Assembly: GCF_000981385.1 (NCBI RefSeq)
Contig: NZ_LATZ01000008.1
Location: forward strand, 110,971-174,970
DNA from: Bacillus sp. SA1-12
GTDB taxonomy: Bacteria > Bacillota > Bacilli > Bacillales > Bacillaceae
Direction of reading: 5' to 3'
Length of the DNA stretch: 64,000 nt
Shown here piece after piece: positions 56,604-64,000 of the stretch. The stretch's first letter is position 1. Each line of letters opens with the position of its first letter. Made by a program: the position numbers and the translations under genes. The notes beneath the pieces were generated by a model that ran no database searches, had not been told where the DNA came from, and saw only the letters and a list, made by a program, of their open reading frames with translations.

Positions 56604-57791
56604 TTACGAAGATCCATGTTGTTCATCTGCTCTAATGGTAGACGTATGTTGCGCTTTGCTCTTGCCTCGCAAAATTGGCAGCAAGGAAAGTAGACCAAGA
56701 ATCGCTAATACCGCACCAACCCACAAAGGTGACACAAGTCCGTATCCAGCGTCGATGGTTAATCCACCAATCGCGGAACCGATAACGATACCTAAGCTAA
56801 TGACAGAGCCATGAACCGTGGTAACCAGCGATCCAGTGCCGGCAACCCGCGTGATGCGGGTTGCCATAGCAGGATTCATTGGCACCCCCACTAGGCCAAC
56901 CACAATAACGGCAATCATAGCGATGGTTGAACTTTCGGCAAAGAGACCGAAGGTAACCAATGCAACGGCTAGTGAGACAAGTCCGATGGTTAGGATAGGC
57001 ATCATATAGTGATCGGCGAGCCTGCCGGTGATAATATTTCCAATAACGGTTGCTACACCGTAGATCGCCAAGAGAAGTGGAACTGTCTTAGTAGTGAAGC
57101 CTGTGAGATTGGTCAGGATCGGTGAAAAGTAACTGAACGCAGCAAATGTAGCACCGATAATTAACATACTGGTAGCGTAGGCAGCCCACAAGTTACTATT
57201 CCTGAAGGCCCCCAGTTCACTCCGAATGCGGACCGATTCCGGTTTGGGTGATGAAGGAATAAACAATTGCCCCAACAAACCCGACAGAAGAACCAGGACA
57301 ACAACCGCCCAAAAACTAGCGCGCCATCCGAAGTACTGGTCAAACATCATTGCCGCTGGCAGTCCTATAGCAGTGGCGACCATTAAACCACCAAGAACGA
57401 TGGAAGCCGCCCGTCCGCGTGACTGGGGACCGACAAGGCTAAAGCAGATTGCAAGTGAAACACCAAAGCAGGCAGATGAGGAAATACCAGTGATCACCCG
57501 TGCAATCAGCATCACTTCATAATTGGGAGCTACTGCACCAAGGGTCTGCCCGACAAGAAAGACTAAGGCAAGTGCTAGAAAGGCTTGTTTGCGTGGCATC
57601 TTCAATAGTCCGACCGTCAACATTGGACCACCTATAATCATACCCGCAGCGTAGGCAGAAACAAGGTATCCAATGGCTGCAACCGATACCTCGAATTCAG
57701 TCGAAAGCGAGGGCATCATTCCGGCCACCATGAACTCGGATGTAGTCTGGGAAAAAATCATAAGACCTAACACGTAGATAGCGAATGGCAT
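56604..57791 (-). CDS. MFS transporter, DHA1 arabinose/chloramphenicol-efflux type
   Basis: This 395-residue 12-helix major facilitator resembles AraJ/Cml-type exporters: MIFSQTTSEFMVAGMMPSLS, SAYAAGMIIGGPMLTVGLLK, ARVITGISSSACFGVSLAIC and LADHYMMPILTIGL. Its codons are visibly more GC-rich than those of flanking genes, suggesting import from another lineage. It is paired with a TetR regulator 170 bases upstream on the same strand, with repeated operator-like sites between them. Role as a drug or sugar exporter is inferred. Confidence 0.85.
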   Translation of the reverse strand: MPFAIYVLGLMIFSQTTSEFMVAGMMPSLSTEFEVSVAAIGYLVSAYAAGMIIGGPMLTVGLLKMPRKQAFLALALVFLVGQTLGAVAPNYEVMLIARVITGISSSACFGVSLAICFSLVGPQSRGRAASIVLGGLMVATAIGLPAAMMFDQYFGWRASFWAVVVLVLLSGLLGQLFIPSSPKPESVRIRSELGAFRNSNLWAAYATSMLIIGATFAAFSYFSPILTNLTGFTTKTVPLLLAIYGVATVIGNIITGRLADHYMMPILTIGLVSLAVALVTFGLFAESSTIAMIAVIVVGLVGVPMNPAMATRITRVAGTGSLVTTVHGSVISLGIVIGSAIGGLTIDAGYGLVSPLWVGAVLAILGLLSLLPILRGKSKAQHTSTIRADEQHGSS

Positions 57792-57835
57792 AAAAACAAC
57801 TCCTATTCTTTATAAAATAATTTATATATTATAAC

Positions 57836-57883
57836 GATCAGTACAAAATTAAACACAATATTGTAATGATCGGTACAAAATTA
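57836..57883. promoter_or_regulatory. Two operator-like direct repeats before the MFS gene
   Basis: GATCAGTACAAAATTA (57836-57851) and GATCGGTACAAAATTA (57868-57883) differ at one base and are 32 bp apart, three helical turns. The first lies just upstream of a minus-strand -10 box TATAAT (57828-57833). They are candidate binding sites for the adjacent TetR-family protein. Confidence 0.6.
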
Positions 57884-57960
57884 GACGTAAATTATCCAAG
57901 TGATTAAAAACAAATAAAACAGGCTCTTGTAAGAAAGGTCAAGGGTATAGCAACACGGTG

Positions 57961-58542
57961 TCATAGTGCCGCTAGTGTACCCTCAACAACATCCAACAAG
58001 GCATCACGGTCTTGCTCGACTTTGGTAAGCACACGTAGTCCGTAATAGCTGCTCCTGAAAAATCGGGCCAGTTCCAAGGCAGGACGCTTGGAAGTGATTT
58101 CACCTGAGCGTTGTCCGAGTGCTAAAACGTGGCATAACGCCTGTTCCAGACGTGCGAAGTGATGACGAACTGCACGCGCAATCTCGGGATCCTTCCTTCC
58201 ACGCTCCATTGCAGCATTAATTGACAGGCAACCTCTGCGATCGGGATCATTCAAATCAGTATCGATCACCCACTCCATTAAAGTGCGTAAACGGTCTTTA
58301 ATAGGACCTGGATGTTCCAATATTTCCAGTTGTGCTTGAAGCCCTAATTCGATATACCGTAGCAGAGCTTGCTTATAGAGATTGTGCTTGCTCCCAAAAG
58401 CATTGTACAGACTCCCCTTGCCAAGACCTGTACTTTTACAAAGGTCCTCCGTTGAACATGCATCAAAACCTTTAACCCAGAATACGTCCATTGCAGCTTC
58501 AATCACTTTCATATCTTTAAATTCTCGAGGTCTTCCACTCAT
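57961..58542 (-). CDS. TetR/AcrR-family repressor
   Basis: This 193-residue regulator has an N-terminal TetR helix-turn-helix (KVIEAAMDVFWVKGFDACST, EDLCKSTGLGKGSLYNAFGS) and a helical ligand-binding domain with RRGCLSINAAMERGRKDPEI. The ATG at 58542 follows AAAGGA at a suitable distance; the in-frame ATG at 58551 abuts that site. It most likely represses the MFS gene and itself through the GTACAAAA sites. Its base composition is also richer in GC than the surroundings. Confidence 0.88.
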   Translation of the reverse strand: MSGRPREFKDMKVIEAAMDVFWVKGFDACSTEDLCKSTGLGKGSLYNAFGSKHNLYKQALLRYIELGLQAQLEILEHPGPIKDRLRTLMEWVIDTDLNDPDRRGCLSINAAMERGRKDPEIARAVRHHFARLEQALCHVLALGQRSGEITSKRPALELARFFRSSYYGLRVLTKVEQDRDALLDVVEGTLAAL

Positions 58543-58644
58543 GTAATTCATTCCTTTCTTGGTCCAGTAAGTTCCATTTCAATGATAGTCACATATCTAC
58601 ACTCTCCTCCCACACAGAAGATATTTGTAATAACTATTATAGAT

Positions 58645-58660
58645 ATTTTGTACTGAATAG
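58645..58660 (-). promoter_or_regulatory. Third copy of the TetR operator-like site, before tetR
   Basis: On the minus strand CTATTCAGTACAAAAT repeats the core CAGTACAAAA of the two sites before the MFS gene. It is about 100 bases upstream of the TetR start and fits autoregulation. Confidence 0.5.
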
Positions 58661-58990
58661 TCAAAATTATTACATAGCAGGATAACCCTTTCAGGGCTCA
58701 AAAAATAAGAAGCTTGATGGTATCCGACTAAAAATGTTGTGAAAGATGCCAGAGTTATAGTACAGCTGTCAAAGATGGGAAGCTACATAAATACTCGGTA
58801 TCAGCAATGTGCTTTCCTTTTGTGTACAGCTGTACTATCTGTATTTTAATCATTGTAGTTTCTCTGAATGTATTATCTGTAGTCTACTTGATCTTAAAAG
58901 AACTGTCCAACTAAGTGTAGCCTATCTATACTTATTCCCTTCATGGCCTGGGACTCCCCCCTATAGATTGCTCCTATTCTGGGTCCACGC
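58661..58990. other. Intergenic stretch with a spaced perfect inverted repeat
   Basis: ATAGTACAGCTGT (58757-58769) and ACAGCTGTACTAT (58826-58838) are exact inverse complements 56 bases apart, and each contains a palindromic ACAGCTGT core. The open frames in this stretch lack ribosome binding sites and coding character. Nothing else is recognised. Confidence 0.5.
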
Positions 58991-59022
58991 AAAAAACCTC
59001 ACTCAAAACAGAGTAAGGTTTT
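58991..59022 (-). terminator. Terminator of the GH3 gene
   Basis: AAAAACCTCACTC pairs with GAGTAAGGTTTT (one bulge) 25 bases past the stop of the leftward GH3 gene; it can also act rightward. Confidence 0.7.
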
Positions 59023-59047
59023 CCTTATAAAGTTTCCAAGTGTTTAA

Positions 59048-60343
59048 TTAAATACCTTCACCATGACTAGATGACAGCTTATGAGTCAAAATTTTCCTCA
59101 CCGCGTCATCAATTCTTTTCTCTGATAATTCCTTTGACTCAACCGCCTTTAAAATGCCATTGAAAACAGCCTTTTGATTTTCTAATGTATGGCATACAAG
59201 AAGAAGATCTGATCCCGATTCGACTGCTTTGTGGCCTAAATCTTGATACGTGAAATATTTGTTCACAGCTCCCATCTCCAGGTCATCTGTGACAACGAGT
59301 CCTTTAAATCCAAGCTGCTCTTTTAGTAAATCTTGAATGATCACTTTAGAAATACTTGCAGGGTTTTCCTTATCATAAGCTGGGTATTTAATATGCGTGA
59401 CCATCACAAAAAATTGATCATTATCCACTTCTTTAATTAATTGCTTGAATGGATAAATATCATTGTTTTCTAGATCTAACTTATCTGCATTAACAGATGA
59501 GGTTTCAATGTGTGGATCGACGTTGCTACGGCCGTTTCCCGGAAAGTGCTTTAATGTTGTTGTAATGCCTGAATCCATCATACCTGTTACAACCTGATGA
59601 CCAAGCGAATAAACCTTTTTAGTATCCTCCCCGAATGAACGACTGTCTGTTGCTGATAAGTCTAATACTGGTGCAAAGTTGACGGTAAAGCCCATTGATA
59701 ACAGCTCTTTACCTGTTCGCTGAGCAGTTGTATACACCTCTTCGGGATCACTTTTTTGACCAAGCTCCTGTTGAGATGGTATTGGTGAAACCTGATCACG
59801 CATTCGGACAATTTGACCTCCCTCTTGGTCAATACCTAAAATAAGTGGAAGTCCATTTGAGTCTTTTGATAACTGTTGCAAATCTTTATTCAATGATGCG
59901 ACTTGATCTTGAGTTTCCATATTTCGGTCAAAAAGAATCACGCCGCCGACATGATAATCTTCAATCATTTCTGTAATATGATTATCAATAGTTGTACTGT
60001 TAAATCCGACAACCATCATCTGACCAATTTTTTCACGAAGTGTCATTTTTGATAATATATCATCTACTTTTTGTTCAATGCTGTCCAAGGGCTTCAAGGT
60101 GAGATCTACTTTTCCCTTTGATTTGGAATCCTCTTCTTTTCCAATACTAGTATCTTCACTGTTAGTTTCCATTTTTTCATTAGAAAGCTGAGGATGTCCC
60201 TCTGTTTCACTTTTTGGGTTAACGCTTGTATTTGTATGCTCTAAAATTGCATACATAAAAAACCCTGTACAAATCGCGATAAGAGTGGAAATGGTCATGA
60301 TTATTTGAAGCCTATTTAGCTTTCTTTTTCGACTTCTCCTCAT
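59048..60343 (-). CDS. GH3 beta-N-acetylglucosaminidase (NagZ type), membrane-anchored
   Basis: This 431-residue glycoside hydrolase family 3 enzyme has an N-terminal anchor (about 9-31; QIIMTISTLIAICTGFFMYA) and a charged linker to about residue 85. The catalytic barrel has LREKIGQMMVVGF, GIDQEGGQIVRMRD, TTLKHFPGNG, the NagZ Asp-x-His acid/base dyad in NVDPHIET and the nucleophile aspartate in VVTDDLEMGAV. It would trim N-acetylglucosamine from cell-wall fragments outside the cell. The ATG at 60343 follows GGGTGGA. It overlaps the end of a broken gene upstream by 4 bases. Confidence 0.88.
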   Translation of the reverse strand: MRRSRKRKLNRLQIIMTISTLIAICTGFFMYAILEHTNTSVNPKSETEGHPQLSNEKMETNSEDTSIGKEEDSKSKGKVDLTLKPLDSIEQKVDDILSKMTLREKIGQMMVVGFNSTTIDNHITEMIEDYHVGGVILFDRNMETQDQVASLNKDLQQLSKDSNGLPLILGIDQEGGQIVRMRDQVSPIPSQQELGQKSDPEEVYTTAQRTGKELLSMGFTVNFAPVLDLSATDSRSFGEDTKKVYSLGHQVVTGMMDSGITTTLKHFPGNGRSNVDPHIETSSVNADKLDLENNDIYPFKQLIKEVDNDQFFVMVTHIKYPAYDKENPASISKVIIQDLLKEQLGFKGLVVTDDLEMGAVNKYFTYQDLGHKAVESGSDLLLVCHTLENQKAVFNGILKAVESKELSEKRIDDAVRKILTHKLSSSHGEGI

Positions 60344-61348
60344 TGCGCTTCCACCCATGAATCTACTTTACTAAACTCAGGGTTATCAAGGGTCCAACGT
60401 TTATTTTGTTTCAAAAGATCCCAATAGTCAGACCATTGTTGAAATAAAGTTGTTCCATCTTTATTATCATCATATGAAGTCATTTCAATATATGTCCTTC
60501 CTTTATTGTCTTCTATTTGTTGAACTTCAACATACGTCAGGTCATCATCATGTTTGCTTGAAGTCCTTTTTCCCAACCTTTTTGCGTTATTTTGCTTTTT
60601 TTATTCGATGAAAATTGAGGCACCTGTATCATCCAATGTTTTTACAGGATAAGAATCTGTTCCTGCAAGATATACCGATGTGTCCTCTGATTAGAATGAG
60701 TCTTCATAATAGGAATCCTCTTCATAGGAGGAGTAGTTTGTTGCTTCTCGAACAGTTTCAGTATGCGTTTCTTCAGTATATAATAATTTATTTACTGTTA
60801 AACGATTGTCACCTAGAACTTTTAAAATATAAGAGCTGTTAAAGCCTTTTTCATTCACTGATCCATCATTATAATATATATAATACTGTTCGTATGTTGA
60901 AACTTTGTAGGTTGATTTGGTCTACTTTTATAAAATCATTTACTTGATAATTAATAACTTCCTGTGTAATTCCTTTACTCTCGAGAAAATCAATATACTC
61001 CATTTGTGTGTTATACGTATCTCCATTCGGGTCAAATAAATTCTCTACAACGGCAAAGTTACATCATTTACTGCCTGAATTGTTGCAGTCGAATACTGAT
61101 TCATAAACCCAATCACTTGCTCTCGAGTAAAAGATGGAACAGCCTTTTCCTACTGATGAGGTGGTTCTACTGGATCGGTAGGTTCCACCGTCTCTTCAGC
61201 AGCACTTGTCTTTTCTGTTTCTACAACTTCTTCCAATTCGCTCGAAACTTCCTGTTCCGTTAGCTCAACAGATGTTTCTGTTTTAGAATCGGCGAATAAC
61301 CCGATCACAAATAATAATGCCAGGTTCTTGTTTACAAAAATCCATCAT
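60340..61348 (-). pseudogene. Broken gene for a membrane-anchored NTF2-like (TcaA-type) protein
   Basis: Minus-strand fragments in changing frames give a membrane segment (LALLFVIGLFADSKTETSVE) and an acidic linker rich in Glu and Thr. An NTF2-like domain follows (SFTREQVIGFMNQYSTATIQ; ENLFDPNGDTYNTQMEYIDF), then VLGDNRLTVNKLLYTEETHT, and a second soluble part ending LLKQNKRWTLDNPEF. At least two frameshifts and several stops (for example after VEPPHQ and after SIFIE) interrupt it. The last open piece, 60340-60576, is therefore the tail of this gene rather than a separate one. The domain resembles that of TcaA/zinc-ribbon proteins; the call is tentative. Confidence 0.6.
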
Positions 61349-61478
61349 ACTTAGCTACTCATACTAATTAATCTTAACTAGGACTTTATATATTTATTGG
61401 GTTATATCACTTCCCAGTTCCTATTTTTTTTTGATACTATTTTAATTGGCGATTTTTTACGAAAAGGGGTGTTGTTTT

Positions 61479-62645
61479 ATGAAGAAAAACTACCACCTTC
61501 TAACAATAGCAGCATTGCTCATTTTTATAGGAGGATTTTTTTTAGTATTTATATTTAAAAGTACCAATACAGAAAAAGGCCAAGAACAAAGTCAACACAA
61601 AATAGGAGAAGCACCTAAATCAGAACAACCGATTAAAAAGAAAAACCCCCAGATAGAACCAGTCGATTCAAAAGTATTAATAGGATATGTACAGGATTTT
61701 CGAGATCCGGGATCGATTGATTATTCGAAGTTAACACATATTATTTTTTCATTTGCCCATCCAGAAAAAGATGGAAGTCTCATTATGAATGGTTAGATGG
61801 CCTTATCAAATCTTCGCAAAACAGTAAAAAAAGCACATCAAGAAGATACAAAGGTGATGCTTGCTGTAGGTGGCATGAACCACTTGAAAGGCGGAGAATC
61901 TTATGACTATTTTAAAGCTGCTTTAGTAAATCCCACTTCTCGTACAAAACTTATTAACGAACTCATTGAAATAACGAATGAAGAGAATCTTGATGGGATT
62001 GATATTGACTTTGAGCACCCTCGTTCAAAAGCGGACGCACAATATCTAGCTTATTTTACAAAATCATTGGGAGAAAAGCTTCACTTACATAACAAGCAGT
62101 TATCTATAGCCGTATATTCAATGATTCATAGTGTAACAGGAACAGAAGTTCAAACAGTTGTTTATGATCCATCCATGTTTCATCATGTCGACCATGTTAA
62201 TATTATGGCATATGACGGTCAATGGGACGGGGAATATAATGCTGCAAATTTATCACCATATTCATTCACTGAGGATATCGTAAACTATTGGTCTAATTTA
62301 TTTGACAAACATGGAATTTCAAAGGAAAAGTTAGTATTAGGAGTACCTTTTTATGGACAACCAGAAAAGGTAAAGAATAACCAAGTATCATATGATACTA
62401 TCATTAATCATGATCCTGCAAATGCTGAACGGGATAGAGTTAACTTAAACGGTATAACCTATCACTATAATGGAGAAACGACAATGATAAAGAAAACCAA
62501 ACTTGCTCTTGCTAACGGATTTGGTGGAATGATGATATGGGAGTTGGGACATGATGCTGAAGGGAAGCGCAGCTTAACAAACGCTATTTTTGATGTTCTT
62601 ATTAAAGGACAGGAAGATCAGGATATGGTTTATTCTAATGATTAG
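61479..62645 (+). pseudogene. GH18-family glycosidase, in-frame amber codon
   Basis: The gene encodes an N-terminal signal anchor (LLTIAALLIFIGGFFLVFIF), a linker and a GH18 barrel (VDSKVLIGYVQDFRDPGSID; LTHIIFSFAHPEKDGSL). A single TAG at codon 106 (61794-61796) interrupts it. The same frame then continues with VMLAVGGMNHLKGG, the catalytic DGIDIDFEHP (Glu179), VNIMAYDGQWDG and GFGGMMIWELGHDAEG. AAAAGGGGTG precedes the ATG. If intact it would cleave chitin-like or peptidoglycan GlcNAc chains at the cell surface, fitting the GH3 neighbour. From 62646 to 62880 no gene is seen. Confidence 0.88.
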
Positions 62646-62887
62646 AATAAACCTCTATTTGTAATTTCACAAATTTTATTTATTACCTTGTTTCTTAATC
62701 AGTTCAATATCTTTATGTTGTCCTCTTTTTGTTACTCCTAACTGTTCAGTTAAGAAGTTAGAGATAGAGGTTAAAATATCGAATGAACCATTGATATAAA
62801 ACTGGGGTCTTACATAGTTAATATGATTTTTAACAATCTACCTTAATTTATTTTTTCACAACCATCTTTTTGTTGTATAACAAAAAA

Positions 62888-62912
62888 GGCTCTAGGGAAA
62901 AAACCCTAGAGC
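62888..62912 (-). terminator. Terminator after the HU gene
   Basis: GCTCTAGGG pairs with CCCTAGAGC around an A-rich loop, with A and T runs on both sides, so it can stop transcription from either direction. It is 20 bases beyond the HU stop. Confidence 0.85.
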
Positions 62913-62931
62913 TTTTTTTACAAGACAATCT

Positions 62932-63204
62932 TTATTTAACAGCTTCTTTTAATTCTTTTCCTGGCTTAAAAGCAGGAACTTTAGAAGCAGCAATCTGTAT
63001 TTCTTCTCCAGTTTGAGGATTACGACCTGTGCGAGCTGTACGTTCACGTACTTCAAATGTTCCAAAACCGATTAACTGGATTTTCTCTTCCTTAGCAAGC
63101 GTATTAGAGATAGTTTCAAACAATACATCCACAACTTTTGTAGTATCTTTTTTGCTTATCTCAGCTTTCTCAGCTACAGCATTCACTAATTCAGTTTTAT
63201 TCAT
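62932..63204 (-). CDS. hup: HU-family nucleoid protein
   Basis: This 90-residue histone-like protein has the full HU signature: [40 protein letters not shown] with the DNA-binding arm proline, and [14 protein letters not shown]. It bends and coats DNA as a dimer. The ATG at 63204 is chosen because GAGGTGATTGAAT precedes it, while the TTG at 63210 lies within that leader. Monocistronic, with a strong terminator. It may be a second HU copy in the genome. Confidence 0.95.
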   Translation of the reverse strand: MNKTELVNAVAEKAEISKKDTTKVVDVLFETISNTLAKEEKIQLIGFGTFEVRERTARTGRNPQTGEEIQIAASKVPAFKPGKELKEAVK

Positions 63205-63376
63205 ATTCAATCACCTCTTTTTTTATTTTTAAGATTATGTAAAAACAACAACATAATATATCTCACCTGTCACTTGATATTATTCGATAAAAGGTAGCAA
63301 AATTCCTTTTATTATATAGTGAATGGTGAGACTGGTGGCTCTGGCAGTCCTTTTTTGGCTTCAAGCCAATTCAGAG

Positions 63377-63640
63377 TTAAATGTTTAATTGTTCGCTGAT
63401 TTGTATGGAATTCTGTTTGAAAATTTTTTCTGCTTCTTGTTCTGCTTGTTGATAGAGATAACTTTTCATTTTAGTATCAATTTTATGATGGTTTCTTATA
63501 GAAATCTTTAGATCCTCTATTTTAGTGGAAGAAAACATGCATTCAACATCGACAGATGCGGGTGATTGATCATGATGAACAGTGAAGGTTGTGACGAGGT
63601 TTCTACCTAAAACAAACATTTGGACATTTTTTACTTCCAT
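63377..63640 (-). CDS. Hypothetical protein, 87 aa
   Basis: This small soluble protein (MEVKNVQMFVLGRNLVTTFT; SVDVECMFSSTKIEDLKISI; helical tail SYLYQQAEQEAEKIFKQ) has a very good AAAGGAGG site before the ATG at 63640; the in-frame ATG at 63682 lies further upstream and lacks such a site. It is probably a small alpha/beta domain. Not recognised. The 63205-63376 gap before HU holds nothing clear. Confidence 0.6.
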   Translation of the reverse strand: MEVKNVQMFVLGRNLVTTFTVHHDQSPASVDVECMFSSTKIEDLKISIRNHHKIDTKMKSYLYQQAEQEAEKIFKQNSIQISEQLNI

Positions 63641-63730
63641 CAAAAAGCCTCCTTTTTTATTCAGCAGACTAATCACACCCAAAAAAATAAAATAACTGAA
63701 TATTCAATAAGTTATTACAATTAATATACC

Positions 63731-63780
63731 AAAAAAAGCCCCATTTTTCAGCATAAAAATTGAAAAATAAGGCTTTTTTC
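63731..63780. terminator. Bidirectional hairpin terminator
   Basis: AAAAAAAGCC and TTTTTCA pair with TGAAAAA and GGCTTTTTT with small internal bulges. It lies upstream of the small leftward gene and just beyond the group II intron end. Confidence 0.65.
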
Positions 63781-63915
63781 GCTACTCCATAAACGCGCCC
63801 TTTAATGGAATAACTAATATGTCTCAATCCCAAAATCACTTACTTCTTGCGTAGCTTAATAAGGTTTTATCAAAAAATCGAGTAGGAGGGGGTGACTAAC
63901 CCCCGACCTCTCACA

Positions 63916-63948
63916 CCACCGTACGTACCGTTCGGTATACGGCGGTTC
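63916..63948 (-). ncRNA. Group II intron domain V
   Basis: On the minus strand GAACCGCCGTATAC pairs with GTACGTACGGTGG around a CGAACG-type loop, giving the two-part stem and bulge of catalytic domain V. It begins two bases after the maturase stop codon. Confidence 0.7.
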
Positions 63949-63950
63949 AA

Positions 63951-64000
63951 TTAAGTTTGACGTAGAAATTCATATCTTTGATATAAACTTTTAAGCCCAC
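63951..64000 (-). CDS. Group II intron maturase, last residues (cut by window edge)
   Basis: The last codons read GLKSLYQRYEFLRQT followed by TAA, the usual C-terminal sequence of intron-encoded reverse transcriptase/maturases of Bacillus group II introns. The frame is open to the window edge. Domain V starts directly after the stop, as in complete introns. Confidence 0.7.
   Translation of the reverse strand, partial: GLKSLYQRYEFLRQT

Larger units (their letters stand above)
63877..64000 (-). mobile_element. Group II intron, 3' end (rest outside the window)
   Basis: Read on the minus strand this is the maturase tail, domain V, then a domain VI-like stem (GGGGGTTAGTCACCCCC) and the 3' end CTACTCGAT, which ends with the purine-pyrimidine AT expected for such introns. 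The 5' part lies beyond the right edge. It is inserted in DNA with no recognised gene. Confidence 0.75.

Noticed and set aside
58809..59030. 73-codon frame before the GH3 gene
   Set aside because: Runs through an inverted repeat and a terminator and has no start signals.
60340..60576. 78-codon frame as an independent gene
   Set aside because: Same frame continues upstream through a stop into text of the broken TcaA-like gene, so it is treated as its tail.
44716..62645. Stop-codon reassignment or programmed readthrough to explain the single in-frame stops
   Set aside because: TAA, TAG and TGA all occur as lesions and all are also used as normal ends of intact genes nearby.

Overview
The window is AT-rich DNA from a spore-forming member of the Bacillaceae. 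The evidence is strong AGGAGG-type ribosome binding sites with frequent TTG and GTG starts, Firmicute-style PTS operons, an HU gene of Bacillus type, CRE-like sites, and the remains of a small acid-soluble spore protein gene. It is an accessory-rich region: carbohydrate-use operons alternate with mobile elements and many decaying genes. No rRNA, tRNA or CRISPR array was seen.

Left part (1-19.6 kb): sugar and polysaccharide use. An eroded glycosaminoglycan locus comes first: the end of a GH88 unsaturated glucuronyl hydrolase, a deletion-fused heparinase/ROK remnant, a GH35 beta-galactosidase and a 1213-residue secreted PL8 lyase. After a group II intron reverse-transcriptase fragment, a divergent PRD regulator faces a three-gene operon made of PTS EIICB, a fumarase/PurB-superfamily lyase and EIIA. 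Next are a 5'-truncated aldo/keto reductase beside an AraC regulator, then a LysR regulator followed by a beta-glucoside PTS (EIIBCA) and a GH1 6-phospho-beta-glucosidase.

Middle (19.7-33.4 kb): an MFS exporter, a TipAS-type MerR regulator with its own 19-bp-spacer promoter, and an island of small, mostly unrecognised genes (YjbR/MmcQ, LRR, DUF1835, an AlkD-like HEAT protein, several short membrane proteins). These are separated by a dispersed intergenic repeat that often carries a terminator. A broken IS110-family element with a candidate bridge-RNA region sits inside the island.

33.4-43 kb: a D-galactonate (De Ley-Doudoroff) cluster. A CsbX-like MFS permease and a zinc dehydrogenase run leftward. 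A ROK regulator, an M24/creatinase-like protein without the metal aspartates, an SDR dehydrogenase, a 2-keto-3-deoxy sugar-acid kinase, a KDPG/KDPGal aldolase, DgoD and an SMP-30 lactonase run rightward. A 31-bp near-perfect palindrome lies between the two arms.

Right part (43-64 kb): a broken spore-protein gene, an MntA/HepT toxin-antitoxin pair, a XerS-type recombinase, and a complete Tn3-family transposon (47649-53362) with a 6-bp target duplication, unusually long inverted ends, two non-resistance cargo genes and a transposase gene broken by one stop codon. An ECF41 sigma factor follows its oxidoreductase gene, which has a matching ECF41 promoter. An MFS/TetR resistance-like pair, a GH3 N-acetylglucosaminidase, a broken GH18 gene, HU and the 3' end of a group II intron complete the window.
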